NCBI GenBank assembly: GCA_947483555.1
Contig: CANKMW010000051.1
Coordinates: 1-61,465 of the forward strand
DNA: 61,465 nucleotides
Direction: 5' to 3'
Origin: Myxococcales bacterium
GTDB lineage: Bacteria; Myxococcota_A; Polyangia; Haliangiales; Haliangiaceae
This document shows, in pieces, positions 18,856 to 27,771 of this stretch (positions are counted from its first letter, which is position 1; the number at the start of each line of letters is the position of its first letter). The notes below the pieces were generated by a model, which was not told where the DNA came from, did no database searches, and worked only from the letters and a program-made list of their open reading frames with translations. The position numbers and the translations under genes were made by a program.

Positions 18856-19961
18856 CGGCCCCCCCGCCGGAACACCTTGCGCCACGGCGCCAGCTCCCAC
18901 AGCTCGCGGAGCCCGAACAGGCCCTGTGGGCGCAGGATCATCATCAGGACCAGCGCCAGCGCGTAGCAGATCATCCGGTACTCGGAGAACTCGCGGAACA
19001 CCTCGGGGAGGATGGTCAACGCGGTGGCCGCGACCACGACGCCGGTGATCGAGCCCATGCCGCCCAGCACCACGATGATGACCAGGTCGATCGACTTCTG
19101 GAACCCGAGATCGGTCGGCCGCAGGCTGTTGCCGAGCTCGTGGGCGTACAGCCCGCCGCCGATGCCGGCGAAGAACGCCGACAGCACGAACGCCGACACC
19201 TTGACCCGCGTGGTCGGCACGCCGACCGCCTCGGCGGCGACCTCGTTCTCGCGCACCGCCAGCAGCTGGCGGCCCCGGCTCGAGGTCTTGAGCCGGTACG
19301 CGACCAGCAGCACCACGACCACGAACAGCCAGATCCAGAACGGGTTCTTGGGATCGAGGTAGCGCGGCGCGCCGAAGAAGCCGAGCGCGCCGCCCAGGTT
19401 GTCGGCCAGGTCGATCGGACTCGCCGCCTCGACCTTGCGCGGATCCATGACCACGTCGTCGGTCTGCTGCAGCAGCACCCGCACGATCTCGCCGAAGCCG
19501 AGCGTGACGATCGCCAGGTAATCGCCGCGCAGGCGCAGCGACGGCAGCCCGACCACCAGGCCGGCCAGCGCCGCGAACCCTCCGCCGACCAGGCAGCCGG
19601 TGACCAGCAACAGCTCGCCGGGGCCCAGGAAGCCGCCGTGGATGTCCTTGCTGCCCCACAGCTTGATCGAGCCGTAGAAGACGATCGCCGCCGCCACGTA
19701 GCCGCCGACCGCCATGAACCCGGCGTGCCCGATCGAGAACTGGCCACCGTAGCCGTTGACGATGTTGAGCGACACGCCGAGCACGATGGCGATGCCGACG
19801 TCGAGCATCATCTTGCCGTAGAAGTCGCCCACCGCCGGCGCCAGCACGGTCTGCATCAGGTACGCGAACAGGAAGCCGAGCGCGATCGGCCACGCCGAGC
19901 CGCCGATCGCGCGCAGCAGGCCCGGGCGATGGGCGGCGATGCGCTCGGCCAGCGTCTTCAT
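18852..19961 (-). CDS. livM: Branched-chain amino acid ABC permease LivM
   Basis: A 369-residue permease with about ten membrane helices. The family motifs are NIVNGYGGQFSIGHAGFMAVGGY near residue 65 and SLRLRGDYLAIVTLGFGEIVRV. The EAA-like coupling region is SSRGRQLLAVRENEVAAEAVGV. The C-terminus ends in LRPQGLFGLRELWEL. ATG at 19961 overlaps the livH stop by 4 bp. Confidence 0.95.
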   Translation of the reverse strand: MKTLAERIAAHRPGLLRAIGGSAWPIALGFLFAYLMQTVLAPAVGDFYGKMMLDVGIAIVLGVSLNIVNGYGGQFSIGHAGFMAVGGYVAAAIVFYGSIKLWGSKDIHGGFLGPGELLLVTGCLVGGGFAALAGLVVGLPSLRLRGDYLAIVTLGFGEIVRVLLQQTDDVVMDPRKVEAASPIDLADNLGGALGFFGAPRYLDPKNPFWIWLFVVVVLLVAYRLKTSSRGRQLLAVRENEVAAEAVGVPTTRVKVSAFVLSAFFAGIGGGLYAHELGNSLRPTDLGFQKSIDLVIIVVLGGMGSITGVVVAATALTILPEVFREFSEYRMICYALALVLMMILRPQGLFGLRELWELAPWRKVFRRGGR

Positions 19962-20878
19962 ACCTTCTCCACCGTCGCCTTGCCGAGCAGGCCGCCGGGC
20001 TTGAGGATGAGCACCGCGATCAGGATCCCGAACACGTAGACGTCGCGCATCTGCGGCGAGCGATAGGCGGCGCCGAACATCTCGATGAACGCGATCAGGA
20101 ACGCGCCGGCGACCGCGCCGCGCACGTTGCCGATGCCGCCGACCACCGCGGCGACGAACGCCTTGAGCCCGAGCAGCACCCACACCGAGTCCGCCGACTG
20201 CAGCAGGCTGCCGTACTTGAGGCCGTAGATCATGCCGCCGGCGGCGGCCAGCGCCGAGCCGATCATGAACGTGTACGAGACCACCATGTCGACGTTGACG
20301 CCCATCAGCGCCGCGGTGCGCTCGTCGAACGACACCGCGCGCATGGCCTGACCGAGCCGGGTGCGGAACACCAGCCACTGCAAGGCGACCAGGAGCACGA
20401 ACGCCAGCACCACGACCACCACGTCGACCACCGGCACCTTGACGCCGGCGAGCGTGAACAGCGCCTGCTCGCTGAGCAGCTTGGGCATCGCCTGCGGCTG
20501 GGTGCCGAAGATCCACTTGAGCTGGCCGGCGTTCTGCAGCAAGAGCGACACGCCGATCGCGGTGATCAGCACGTTGAGGCGCGGCGCCCGCCGCAGCGGC
20601 CGGTAGGCCAGGCGCTCGATCGTGAAGCCGAGCGCGGCGCACACCGCCATCGACAGCATCAGGATCACCGGCATGGCGATCAGCGGCGAGTCGGTGCCGG
20701 CCCAGCCGAGGATGCCGGCGAACACGAACGCCATCCAGGCGCCGATCGTGACCACGTCGGAGTGCGCGAAGTTGATGAAGCGCAGCACGCCGTAGACCAG
20801 CGTGTAGCCGAGCGCGATCAGCGCGTAGAGGCTACCGAGGGTCAGGCCGTTGAGGCAGACCTGGACGAACTTGGTCAC
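19958..20878 (-). CDS. livH: Branched-chain amino acid ABC permease LivH
   Basis: A 306-residue permease. Typical features are the N-terminus TKFVQVCLNGLTLGSLYALIALGYTLVYG, then RFINFAHSD, and the coupling helix TRLGQAMRAVSFDERTAALMGVN. GTG at 20878 is the start: no ATG exists upstream before the stop and the family N-terminus begins there. It follows livK by 30 bp and overlaps livM by 4 bp. Confidence 0.95.
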   Translation of the reverse strand: MTKFVQVCLNGLTLGSLYALIALGYTLVYGVLRFINFAHSDVVTIGAWMAFVFAGILGWAGTDSPLIAMPVILMLSMAVCAALGFTIERLAYRPLRRAPRLNVLITAIGVSLLLQNAGQLKWIFGTQPQAMPKLLSEQALFTLAGVKVPVVDVVVVVLAFVLLVALQWLVFRTRLGQAMRAVSFDERTAALMGVNVDMVVSYTFMIGSALAAAGGMIYGLKYGSLLQSADSVWVLLGLKAFVAAVVGGIGNVRGAVAGAFLIAFIEMFGAAYRSPQMRDVYVFGILIAVLILKPGGLLGKATVEKV

Positions 20879-20908
20879 GGCCCGAGCTGCTCGAGGATGC
20901 CGCGCCGG

Positions 20909-22150
20909 TCAGGGCGCGTAGCGTTTGACCGGCACGCGCCGGCCGTGCTCGACCTTCACGACCACCGCCGATTTCGACGCGTCGCGGTTGGGGTCGATGG
21001 TGATGGTGCCGGTGACGCCGCTGAACTCCTTGACGGCGGCGAGGGTGGCGGCCAGATCCTTGCCGCGCAGCGACGGCGCCTTGTCCATGGCGGCGAACAG
21101 GAGGTTGGCGGCGTCGTAGCCGAGCGCGGCCAGGCCGTCGGGCAGGACCTTGAACTCGGCCTGGTAGCTGGCCACGAAGTTCTTGACCTCGGCGCGGTCC
21201 TCCTCGGGCGAGTAGTGGTTGGAGTAGTAGCTGCCCTGGACGGCGTCGCCGCCGATCTCCTCGAGCTTGTCGGAGTCCCAGCCGTCGCCACCGACGAAGG
21301 CGGCGGTGATGCCGAGCTTGCGAGCCTGGCGCATGATGGTGGCGGCCTGGGTGTAGTAGCCGGGCAGGAAGATGACGTCGGGCGCCGCTTCCTTGATGGT
21401 CGACAGCTGCGCCGACACGTCGGGATCGCTCGAGCCGTAGGCCTGGCGGGTGACCACCGTGCCGCCCAGCTCCTTGAACGACTTCTCGGCGTAGTCGGCG
21501 AGGCCCTTGGAGTACGGCTGGCCCTGGTCGAAGAGGATGGCGGCCTTCTGCGCCTTGAGCTCCTCGCGCGCGAACCTGGCCATCACGTTGCCCTGGAAGT
21601 CGTCGAGGAAGCAGACCCGGAACACCATGTCGCCGATCTGCGTGACCTGCGGATTGGTCGACGACGGCGAGATCATCGGCACCGTGTACTGCTGCGCGAT
21701 CTGGCCGCCGACCATCGACAGGCCCGACGCCACCTCGCCGAGCAGCGCGGTGACCTTGTCCTGCGTGATGAGGCGGGTGACCGCGTTGCCGGCGTCCTGC
21801 GGCTTGCCGGCGTCGTCGAGCGTCTCGAGCTTGATCTTGCGGCCCTTGATGGTGCCGGCGTCGACCGCCGCGTTGCGCTCCTTGATGGCGAGCCGGATGC
21901 CCTGATCGGTCGACTGCCCGAACGTGGCCTCCGAGCCGGTCATCGACGCGTAGTGGCCGATGAGGATCGGCCCGGTCGCCGGCGCGCCGCCGGTGCCCGT
22001 GCCGCCACCACCGCCACCACTGCCGGTGGCGTTCCGCTTCTGCTCGCAGCCGGAGCCGGACATGACGGCCAGCACCGCGAGCGCGAGGCCGGCAGCCGAG
22101 ATGACCGCCGAGATGAAAGGACGACGTGGACGCCAACCGCTCAGATTCAC
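20909..22150 (-). CDS. livK: Branched-chain amino acid binding lipoprotein LivK
   Basis: A 413-residue periplasmic binding lipoprotein. The signal peptide ends in a lipobox-like SGSGC, followed by a Gly/Thr linker. The binding protein fold begins at GPILIGHYASMTGSEATFGQ. Typical segments are TRLITQDKVTALLGEVASG, SPSSTNPQVTQIGDMVFR and DVIFLPGYYTQAATIMRQA. GTG at 22150 is preceded by AAGGAGA with a correct gap, which decides the start over an upstream TTG. It is the first gene of the operon and its 160-bp upstream region should carry the promoter. Confidence 0.93.
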   Translation of the reverse strand: MNLSGWRPRRPFISAVISAAGLALAVLAVMSGSGCEQKRNATGSGGGGGGTGTGGAPATGPILIGHYASMTGSEATFGQSTDQGIRLAIKERNAAVDAGTIKGRKIKLETLDDAGKPQDAGNAVTRLITQDKVTALLGEVASGLSMVGGQIAQQYTVPMISPSSTNPQVTQIGDMVFRVCFLDDFQGNVMARFAREELKAQKAAILFDQGQPYSKGLADYAEKSFKELGGTVVTRQAYGSSDPDVSAQLSTIKEAAPDVIFLPGYYTQAATIMRQARKLGITAAFVGGDGWDSDKLEEIGGDAVQGSYYSNHYSPEEDRAEVKNFVASYQAEFKVLPDGLAALGYDAANLLFAAMDKAPSLRGKDLAATLAAVKEFSGVTGTITIDPNRDASKSAVVVKVEHGRRVPVKRYAP

Positions 22151-22310
22151 GGGCGATCTCCTTGCCAATGCGACGCAGCGATAGCCGACGCCGACGCCTC
22201 AAGTCAACCCCGCCAGCCGCCCATGCACGTTTGCACGCAACCGCGCGCTGGCCGCGCCGATAGGAGCCGCAAGACCGGGATCTCCAACCAGCCCGGCCGG
22301 AAAGACCGCC

Positions 22311-23198
22311 ATGGCCATCACGTCACAGAACCTCACCGTGTTCCTGCTCTCGACCGTCACGCTGCTCGCCGCGCACGGCCTCGGCCACGCCGACGAGAAG
22401 GACGCGCTGCTCTCGACCCTCCACGACTTCGACGCCGCGTCGGGGTACTTCGACGCCCAGGGCATGTCCGAGGCCGATCGCTTCGATCGCGGTCCGGATG
22501 CCTGTACCGCGATCGTCGACCAGCTGCAGCAGCTCGGGGTGCCGCCCACCCACATGGTCCTCGGCTACATGAACAAGGAGTGGCCGTTCAAGAAAGCGGC
22601 GGAGCGCTGCGAGCGGTACGGGCGCTACCGGCTGGTCGTGCAGGCGACCCAGGTGCTCGCCGACGCCGCCGCGATCTGGTCGATCGTCGAGCCGATGACG
22701 GACGACGACCGCGACGCCGTGAGGTTCGGGCAGGAAGGGATCAAGGCCGGAACGCTGTGTGCCGAGTCGCTGGCCGCACTGGCCGCGCAAGGCCTGCCCA
22801 TGGACGAGGTGCTCACCATCGCCCACCACGGCACGATGACGCCCGCCGAGGGACACGCCCGGTGCAAGGTGATGGTCGCCAAGGCGACCAAGCTCCACAG
22901 CCTGGCCGCCGCCGCGGCCGCCGAGCGCAACCGGATCGAGCGCGAGCGGTTCACCAGGCACGGGGTGGCGGGCGATCGTCTCGACCTGCTGATGACCTAC
23001 GAGACCTGGACCCTGAAGGGGTGCATGGAGTCGTCGGATCCGAAGCTGCTCGCCAAGGCCAGGGTGCTGATGCGTTTCGGGGAGAACGCGAACGCCACCG
23101 TCAGGCAGCGAAAGATCACGTTCAAGGGCAACAAGAAGGTCTCGGATCAAGAGCGCACGCTCCCGAACTGGAGCCACACCGACGCCGCGTGCAAATGA
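22311..23198 (+). CDS. Secreted protein, paralogue A1
   Basis: A 295-residue exported protein with a cleavable signal peptide (VFLLSTVTLLAAHGLGHA). No known family is recognised. It is a paralogue of the protein at 25453-26388. Shared blocks are ACTAIVDQL followed by LGVPPT, CERYG, RxTxHGxAGDxL, L.GC..SSDPK.LAKA.VL, and K.TFKGNK.V.DQE. Conserved Cys residues suggest disulfides. It contains an Ala/Glu/Arg-rich helical segment in the middle. ATG at 22311 has a weak GGAAAG site. kup lies 80 bp downstream in the same direction. Confidence 0.75.
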   Translation: MAITSQNLTVFLLSTVTLLAAHGLGHADEKDALLSTLHDFDAASGYFDAQGMSEADRFDRGPDACTAIVDQLQQLGVPPTHMVLGYMNKEWPFKKAAERCERYGRYRLVVQATQVLADAAAIWSIVEPMTDDDRDAVRFGQEGIKAGTLCAESLAALAAQGLPMDEVLTIAHHGTMTPAEGHARCKVMVAKATKLHSLAAAAAAERNRIERERFTRHGVAGDRLDLLMTYETWTLKGCMESSDPKLLAKARVLMRFGENANATVRQRKITFKGNKKVSDQERTLPNWSHTDAACK

Positions 23199-23235
23199 GG
23201 GCCCGCGCCGCGGCACCGTGATCGACCACCGCGCC

Positions 23236-23255
23236 CCCGAGCCGTGATACTCGGG
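23236..23255. promoter_or_regulatory. Short hairpin upstream of kup
   Basis: CCCGAG (23236-23241) can pair with CTCGGG (23250-23255) around an 8-base loop. It lies between the A1 gene and kup, ending 23 bases before the kup ATG. It could be a weak terminator of the A1 gene or a leader structure. There is no T-run. Confidence 0.35.
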
Positions 23256-23278
23256 TGTCACGGCGCGCGGCGCCGGCC

Positions 23279-25213
23279 ATGAGCACCGCTCCCCAGCGCC
23301 ACCCGACCCAGTCGGTGCCCACCCACGGTGCCCACTACGGCAACCGCAAGGAGCTGGCGATGGTGTCGCTGGGCGCGCTCGGCGTCGTCTACGGCGACAT
23401 CGGCACCTCGCCGCTCTACGCCATGAAGGAGTGCCTGACCGGCGCCCACGGCGCGGCCGCCACCCACGACAACGTGCTCGGCGTGCTGTCGCTGGTGTTC
23501 TGGGCCCTGACGCTGGTCGTGGTCGTGAAGTACCTGACGTTCGTCCTGCGCGCCGACAACAAGGGCGAAGGCGGGATCCAGGCCCTGGCCGCGCTGGTGG
23601 CATCGACCAAGAACGGCGGCTCGCGCTATCGCCTGACGGTACCGATCCTGCTGGCCCTGTTCGGCACCGGCCTGCTCTACGGCGAGGGCGTGCTGACGCC
23701 GGCGGTGTCGGTGCTCGGCGCGGTCGAGGGGCTCAACGTCGCGACCACCTCGCTCGAGGCCTTCGTGGTCCCGATCACCGTCGGCATCCTGATCGGGCTG
23801 TTCGCGGTGCAGCGCCTCGGCACCCACCGGATCGGGACGGTGTTCGGCTGGGTGATGCTGGTCTGGTTCTTCTCGATCGGCCTGGCCGGCGTGACCTGGA
23901 TCGTGCAGGCGCCCGAGGTGCTGGCGGCGGTCAACCCGCTCTACGCGATCGACTTCCTGACCCACAACGGCAGCCATGGCTTCCTGCTGCTCGGATCCGT
24001 GGTGCTGGTCATCACCGGCGGCGAGGCGCTGTACGCCGACATGGGGCACTTCGGCCGCTTGCCGATCCGGGTCGCCTGGTACGCCGTGGTCTTCCCGGGC
24101 CTGCTGCTCAACTACTTCGGGCAGGGCGCGCTGCTCCTGATCATGCCGTCCGACACCATCACCAATCCGTTCTTCCAGATGTTCAAGGGCGGCCCGTTCC
24201 TGTACCCGATGGTGGTGCTGGCGGTGATGGCCGCGGTGATCGCGTCGCAGGCGCTGATCTCGGGCGCCTTCTCGCTCACCAACCAGGCGGTGCAGCTCGG
24301 CTATGCGCCGCGGGTGACCATCATCCACACCTCGGCCAAGGCCGAGGGCCAGATCTACATCCCCGAGGTCAACTACCTGCTCATGGCGTCATGCGTGGCC
24401 GTGGTGCTCGGCTTCGGCTCCAGCACCGCGCTGGCCGGCGCCTACGGCGTGGCGGTGACCGGCACCATGGCGATCACGTCGTTCCTCTACTTCCTGGTCC
24501 GCCGCGACCTGTGGAAGAAGCCGCTGTGGAGCAGCGTGATCATGCTGGTCCTGTTCCTGGCCATCGACCTCACGTTCTTCTCGTCGACGATGGCCAAGAT
24601 CTTCAAGGGCGGCTGGCTGCCGCTGTCGTTCGGCGCCGTGGTCTTCATCGCGATGACGACCTGGTGGCGCGGCCGCATGGAGATGTCGAAGGTGATGGAC
24701 CAGGGCTCGCTGCCCGACGAGCTGTTCCTCGACGACGCCGAGACCCAGGCGCTGCACCGCGTGCGCGGCACGGCGGTGTTCATGACCTCGAGCGCCGGCG
24801 GCATCCCCAACGTGCTCATGCACCACGTCAAGCACAACCAGGTGCTGCACAAGCAGGTGGTGCTGCTCTCGATCCAGACCGAGAGCGTGCCGTGGGTGGG
24901 CAACGAAGCCTCGATCGCGGTCCGCGATCTCGGCCACGGCTTCTACCGCGTGCTGGCCAGCGTCGGCTTCATGCAGACGCCGACCGTGCCGCGCATCCTC
25001 GAGCGTTGCCGCCGCGATGGCCTGGTGGTCGACCTGAACACGACCACGTACTACCTCGGTCGCCAGAGCCTGCTCACCGGCGGCAGGACCCGCATGGCGC
25101 GCTGGCGCAAGATGCTGTTCTCGTTCCTGACCCGCAACGCGCGCCCGCCGACCGACTTCTTCGGGCTGCCGCCCAACCGCGTGGTCGAGCTCGGCGTGCA
25201 GATCGAGCTGTAA
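23279..25213 (+). CDS. kup: Low-affinity potassium transporter Kup
   Basis: A 644-residue K+ uptake permease of the KUP/HAK/KT family. The hallmark N-terminal segment is GALGVVYGDIGTSPLYAMKE. GEGGIQALAAL, LLYGEGVLTPAVSVLGAVEGL and GGEALYADMGHFG follow. Twelve membrane helices are visible and the C-terminal cytoplasmic domain of about 170 residues has the usual length. ATG at 23279 fits the family. The gene is flanked on both sides by paralogous secreted proteins, an unusual setting. Confidence 0.95.
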   Translation: MSTAPQRHPTQSVPTHGAHYGNRKELAMVSLGALGVVYGDIGTSPLYAMKECLTGAHGAAATHDNVLGVLSLVFWALTLVVVVKYLTFVLRADNKGEGGIQALAALVASTKNGGSRYRLTVPILLALFGTGLLYGEGVLTPAVSVLGAVEGLNVATTSLEAFVVPITVGILIGLFAVQRLGTHRIGTVFGWVMLVWFFSIGLAGVTWIVQAPEVLAAVNPLYAIDFLTHNGSHGFLLLGSVVLVITGGEALYADMGHFGRLPIRVAWYAVVFPGLLLNYFGQGALLLIMPSDTITNPFFQMFKGGPFLYPMVVLAVMAAVIASQALISGAFSLTNQAVQLGYAPRVTIIHTSAKAEGQIYIPEVNYLLMASCVAVVLGFGSSTALAGAYGVAVTGTMAITSFLYFLVRRDLWKKPLWSSVIMLVLFLAIDLTFFSSTMAKIFKGGWLPLSFGAVVFIAMTTWWRGRMEMSKVMDQGSLPDELFLDDAETQALHRVRGTAVFMTSSAGGIPNVLMHHVKHNQVLHKQVVLLSIQTESVPWVGNEASIAVRDLGHGFYRVLASVGFMQTPTVPRILERCRRDGLVVDLNTTTYYLGRQSLLTGGRTRMARWRKMLFSFLTRNARPPTDFFGLPPNRVVELGVQIEL

Positions 25214-25241
25214 CCCGGCGTGAGCTGGCCGGGAGCGAGTG

Positions 25242-25260
25242 ATCACCCTTCTGGGGTGAT
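25242..25260. terminator. Hairpin after kup
   Basis: ATCACCC (25242-25248) pairs perfectly with GGGTGAT (25254-25260) around the loop TTCTG. It is 29 bases downstream of the kup stop. It has no poly-T tail, so it is either a weak terminator or an operator-like palindrome for the next gene. The rest of the 239-bp gap (25214-25452) holds no gene. Confidence 0.5.
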
Positions 25261-25452
25261 GTACACGGGCGAGGAAACGTGTTGGATCTCACCGGTCGGC
25301 GGGTGCTCCGAATCCTGACGATCGGCGCAACGTCTCGTTGTTGTTACGGTTTGCAGATTTCGATCTGGAACACGCAACACCTGGCGGGCGGCACCGAGAA
25401 GAAGAGCACAGAAGCGCCGGGACCCACTACCTACCCGGTCGGAAGGAACGTC

Positions 25453-26388
25453 ATGAAGAAGCTCGCGTTGCTCACGCTCACCTCGTCCCTGGCCATCCCG
25501 TTCGTCCTCTCGGTCACCTCGGCCGGCGTCGCCCGCGCCGATGACGACGACCGCAAGCGAGAACTGATCAACAAGCTGACCACCTTCGACTTCGTGGTCT
25601 ACAACTTCGAGTTCCAGGACGGCATCAACGCGGAGCCCGGCTTCGCCGCCGAGGCCGCCGCGTGCACGGCGATCGTCGATCAGCTCAAGGACCTCGGCGT
25701 GCCGCCCACCGAGGTCCTCTACGGCAAGAAGGAGTTCCTGTTCCGCAAGGCACCCGAGAAGTGCGAGCGCTACGGCAAGATCCGCACGCTGGTGTTGACG
25801 TTTCCCAAGATCAAGGAGGCGACCCAGAGCGCGAGCCAGCTGGGTGACGCCAAGCCGGGCGAATCGGGTGCCACCCGGTTCGCCGGCAACATGGTCACCA
25901 CCGGCGCCGCCTGCGTGGCGACGATCAACGACGCCGAGGCCAAGGGCGCGCCCATGGACGTGGCCATCAAGCACGTCTTCTACGGCAAGGACCTGACCGC
26001 GGCCGAGGTGCGGACGTGGTGCGAGGAGGCCGGCAAGAAGGCCGCGGCGCTGCAGGGCGCCAGCGCCGGCGCCGACGCTGACAAGAAGAAGGCAGCGCGC
26101 GAGCGCTACACCAAGCACGGCGCCGCCGGCGACAAGCTCGAGTGGCTGCTCCACTACGACCAGGAGGGCAAGGGCAGCGAGTGGTACCTGTCGGGGTGCA
26201 AGACGTCGTCCGATCCCAAGACGCTCGCCAAGGCGAAGGTGCTCATCGTCTGGATGGTGGCCTCCGTCAACGGCGACGGGTCGCACTCGCTGCGCAAGCT
26301 CACCTTCAAGGGCAACAAGCTGGTCAAGGACCAGGAGAAGTCGTGGCCCGCGCACGAGAAGTCCAAGGCCTACAGCTTCTGCAAGTGA
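25453..26388 (+). CDS. Secreted protein, paralogue A2
   Basis: A 311-residue exported protein with a Lys-led signal peptide (KKLALLTLTSSLAIPFVLSV ending near ARA). It is a paralogue of the 22311-23198 protein: the blocks AACTAIVDQLKDLGVPPTE, KAPEKCERYGK, RYTKHGAAGDKLEWLL, SGCKTSSDPKTLAKAKVL and RKLTFKGNKLVKDQEKSWP are all shared with it. Lys/Glu-rich throughout. No known domain was recognised. ATG at 25453 is preceded by GGAAGGA, a good ribosome site. It is followed by the B1 gene after 11 bases, so the two are probably one operon. Confidence 0.78.
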   Translation: MKKLALLTLTSSLAIPFVLSVTSAGVARADDDDRKRELINKLTTFDFVVYNFEFQDGINAEPGFAAEAAACTAIVDQLKDLGVPPTEVLYGKKEFLFRKAPEKCERYGKIRTLVLTFPKIKEATQSASQLGDAKPGESGATRFAGNMVTTGAACVATINDAEAKGAPMDVAIKHVFYGKDLTAAEVRTWCEEAGKKAAALQGASAGADADKKKAARERYTKHGAAGDKLEWLLHYDQEGKGSEWYLSGCKTSSDPKTLAKAKVLIVWMVASVNGDGSHSLRKLTFKGNKLVKDQEKSWPAHEKSKAYSFCK

Positions 26389-26399
26389 GGAGCCGCACC

Positions 26400-27767
26400 A
26401 TGATCACCACGAACCACCCGCGTCTCATCCTCGGCGTCCTGCTCGGCGCCGCCCTGCCGCTCGCGCTCGCCGCGTGTGGCGTGAAGGTCAACGGAAAGTC
26501 CTACGGTCCCGGCGGCGGCGGCACCAGCTCGGGCGGAGGCGGCTCGACCGCGACACCCGGCGGCGGCGAGACCGCGGCAGCCGGTGGCGGCGGCACCGGC
26601 GGCGGCGACGCGGGCGACTCAGCGTCGCCCGGCGATTCCGACCAGCCGCAGTACGCGCCGGCGCCGACCGCCTGCTATCAGGGCAACAAGGTCGCCCCAC
26701 CGTATTCGCTCACGCCGGTCGATCCGTGGATCGCCGTGCAGGGCGACCGGCCCGCCAGCGTCACGAACGCAAACTTGCCGCCCAGGGCCGACGCGGACTG
26801 CAGCGCCCTGCACGACCACTGCCTGCGCGAGTGCGCCTGGCACGTCGCGAGCACCGGCGATCTCGACACCACGCCCACCGACGCCAACGTGATGAGCCCG
26901 CGGGCGACCCAGGGATGGGGCGGGCGGGACATCAGCGGCACGGAGCTCCGCGCAAAATCAGCCTTCCGCACCGTCCCCGCGACCCGACGCCACCTCACGC
27001 CGGGCGCGATCGTGGTGGCGCTCCCGTACCCGACCCGGCTCCCGACCGGTGAAGCCGACGGCATGGAGGTGGAGTGGTCCATCGGCACCCTCGATCGCGT
27101 CGACTGGAAGGCGGGCAAGATGTTCATGGTCGGCTCGTCGAACCCGTTCTGGCTGTCGGTGACCCGGGTCGCCGTGCTGTCGTACCGGGAGGGTGGCAAG
27201 GTCGAGATCCTCGCCGGCCGCAAGCGCACCGAGCTCGCCGTTCGCCCCGACGAGCTGTTCCTGCCGCTCGCCGACGTGGCGTCGGCGAGCGCGCCGTGGT
27301 CGCAGGTCGGCACCGACGGCCAGCCGCTGGTGGTCGAGGACCGGCGGCCGTTCGAGACCGCCAAGGTCACCTGCGGCCCGGCCAACGATCACTGCCTGCG
27401 GCCGTGGGTGTGGCTGGTCGATCTCGGTGGCGGCAACCTGTGGCCGGCGAAGTTCGACGGCAAGGCGTTCCGGTCGACCAAGGCGATCGACCAGCTCGAG
27501 GAGCTCGACGGCGTGCGCGGCGCGTACCGCAGCACGCCGGCAGGCAAGGACACGCTCAAGGTCGGCGCCACCGTCTACGTCTTCGGCGGCAGCGATGAGC
27601 GGAGTGTCCACACCTCGCCGTGGTCGATCGTGACCGTGACCAAGATCCGTCCCGACGGGACCTTCGAAGGCGATCACCGGTCGGGATCCAGCCTGTGGAA
27701 GATCGACCACGCTCGGGTACCGGTCGTGTTCTGGTACCCCGGCGAGCGCGCCGAGAAGGTGGAGTAG
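26400..27767 (+). CDS. Lipoprotein, paralogue B1, with internal duplication
   Basis: A 455-residue lipoprotein. The lipobox is LAAC (residues of about 23-26), followed by GVKVNGKSYG and a Gly/Ser/Thr-rich linker of about 45 residues. Two similar halves follow. Half one has DCSALHDHCLRECAW and RTVPATRRHLTPGAIVVALPYP; half two has CGPANDHCLRPWVWL and RSTPAGKDTLKVGATVYVFG. Both therefore share a HCLR-Trp block and a KVGA/TPGA-type beta segment. No known family was recognised. A GAGGAG site precedes ATG at 26400. The next gene is its paralogue. Confidence 0.78.
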   Translation: MITTNHPRLILGVLLGAALPLALAACGVKVNGKSYGPGGGGTSSGGGGSTATPGGGETAAAGGGGTGGGDAGDSASPGDSDQPQYAPAPTACYQGNKVAPPYSLTPVDPWIAVQGDRPASVTNANLPPRADADCSALHDHCLRECAWHVASTGDLDTTPTDANVMSPRATQGWGGRDISGTELRAKSAFRTVPATRRHLTPGAIVVALPYPTRLPTGEADGMEVEWSIGTLDRVDWKAGKMFMVGSSNPFWLSVTRVAVLSYREGGKVEILAGRKRTELAVRPDELFLPLADVASASAPWSQVGTDGQPLVVEDRRPFETAKVTCGPANDHCLRPWVWLVDLGGGNLWPAKFDGKAFRSTKAIDQLEELDGVRGAYRSTPAGKDTLKVGATVYVFGGSDERSVHTSPWSIVTVTKIRPDGTFEGDHRSGSSLWKIDHARVPVVFWYPGERAEKVE

Positions 27768-27771
27768 GACC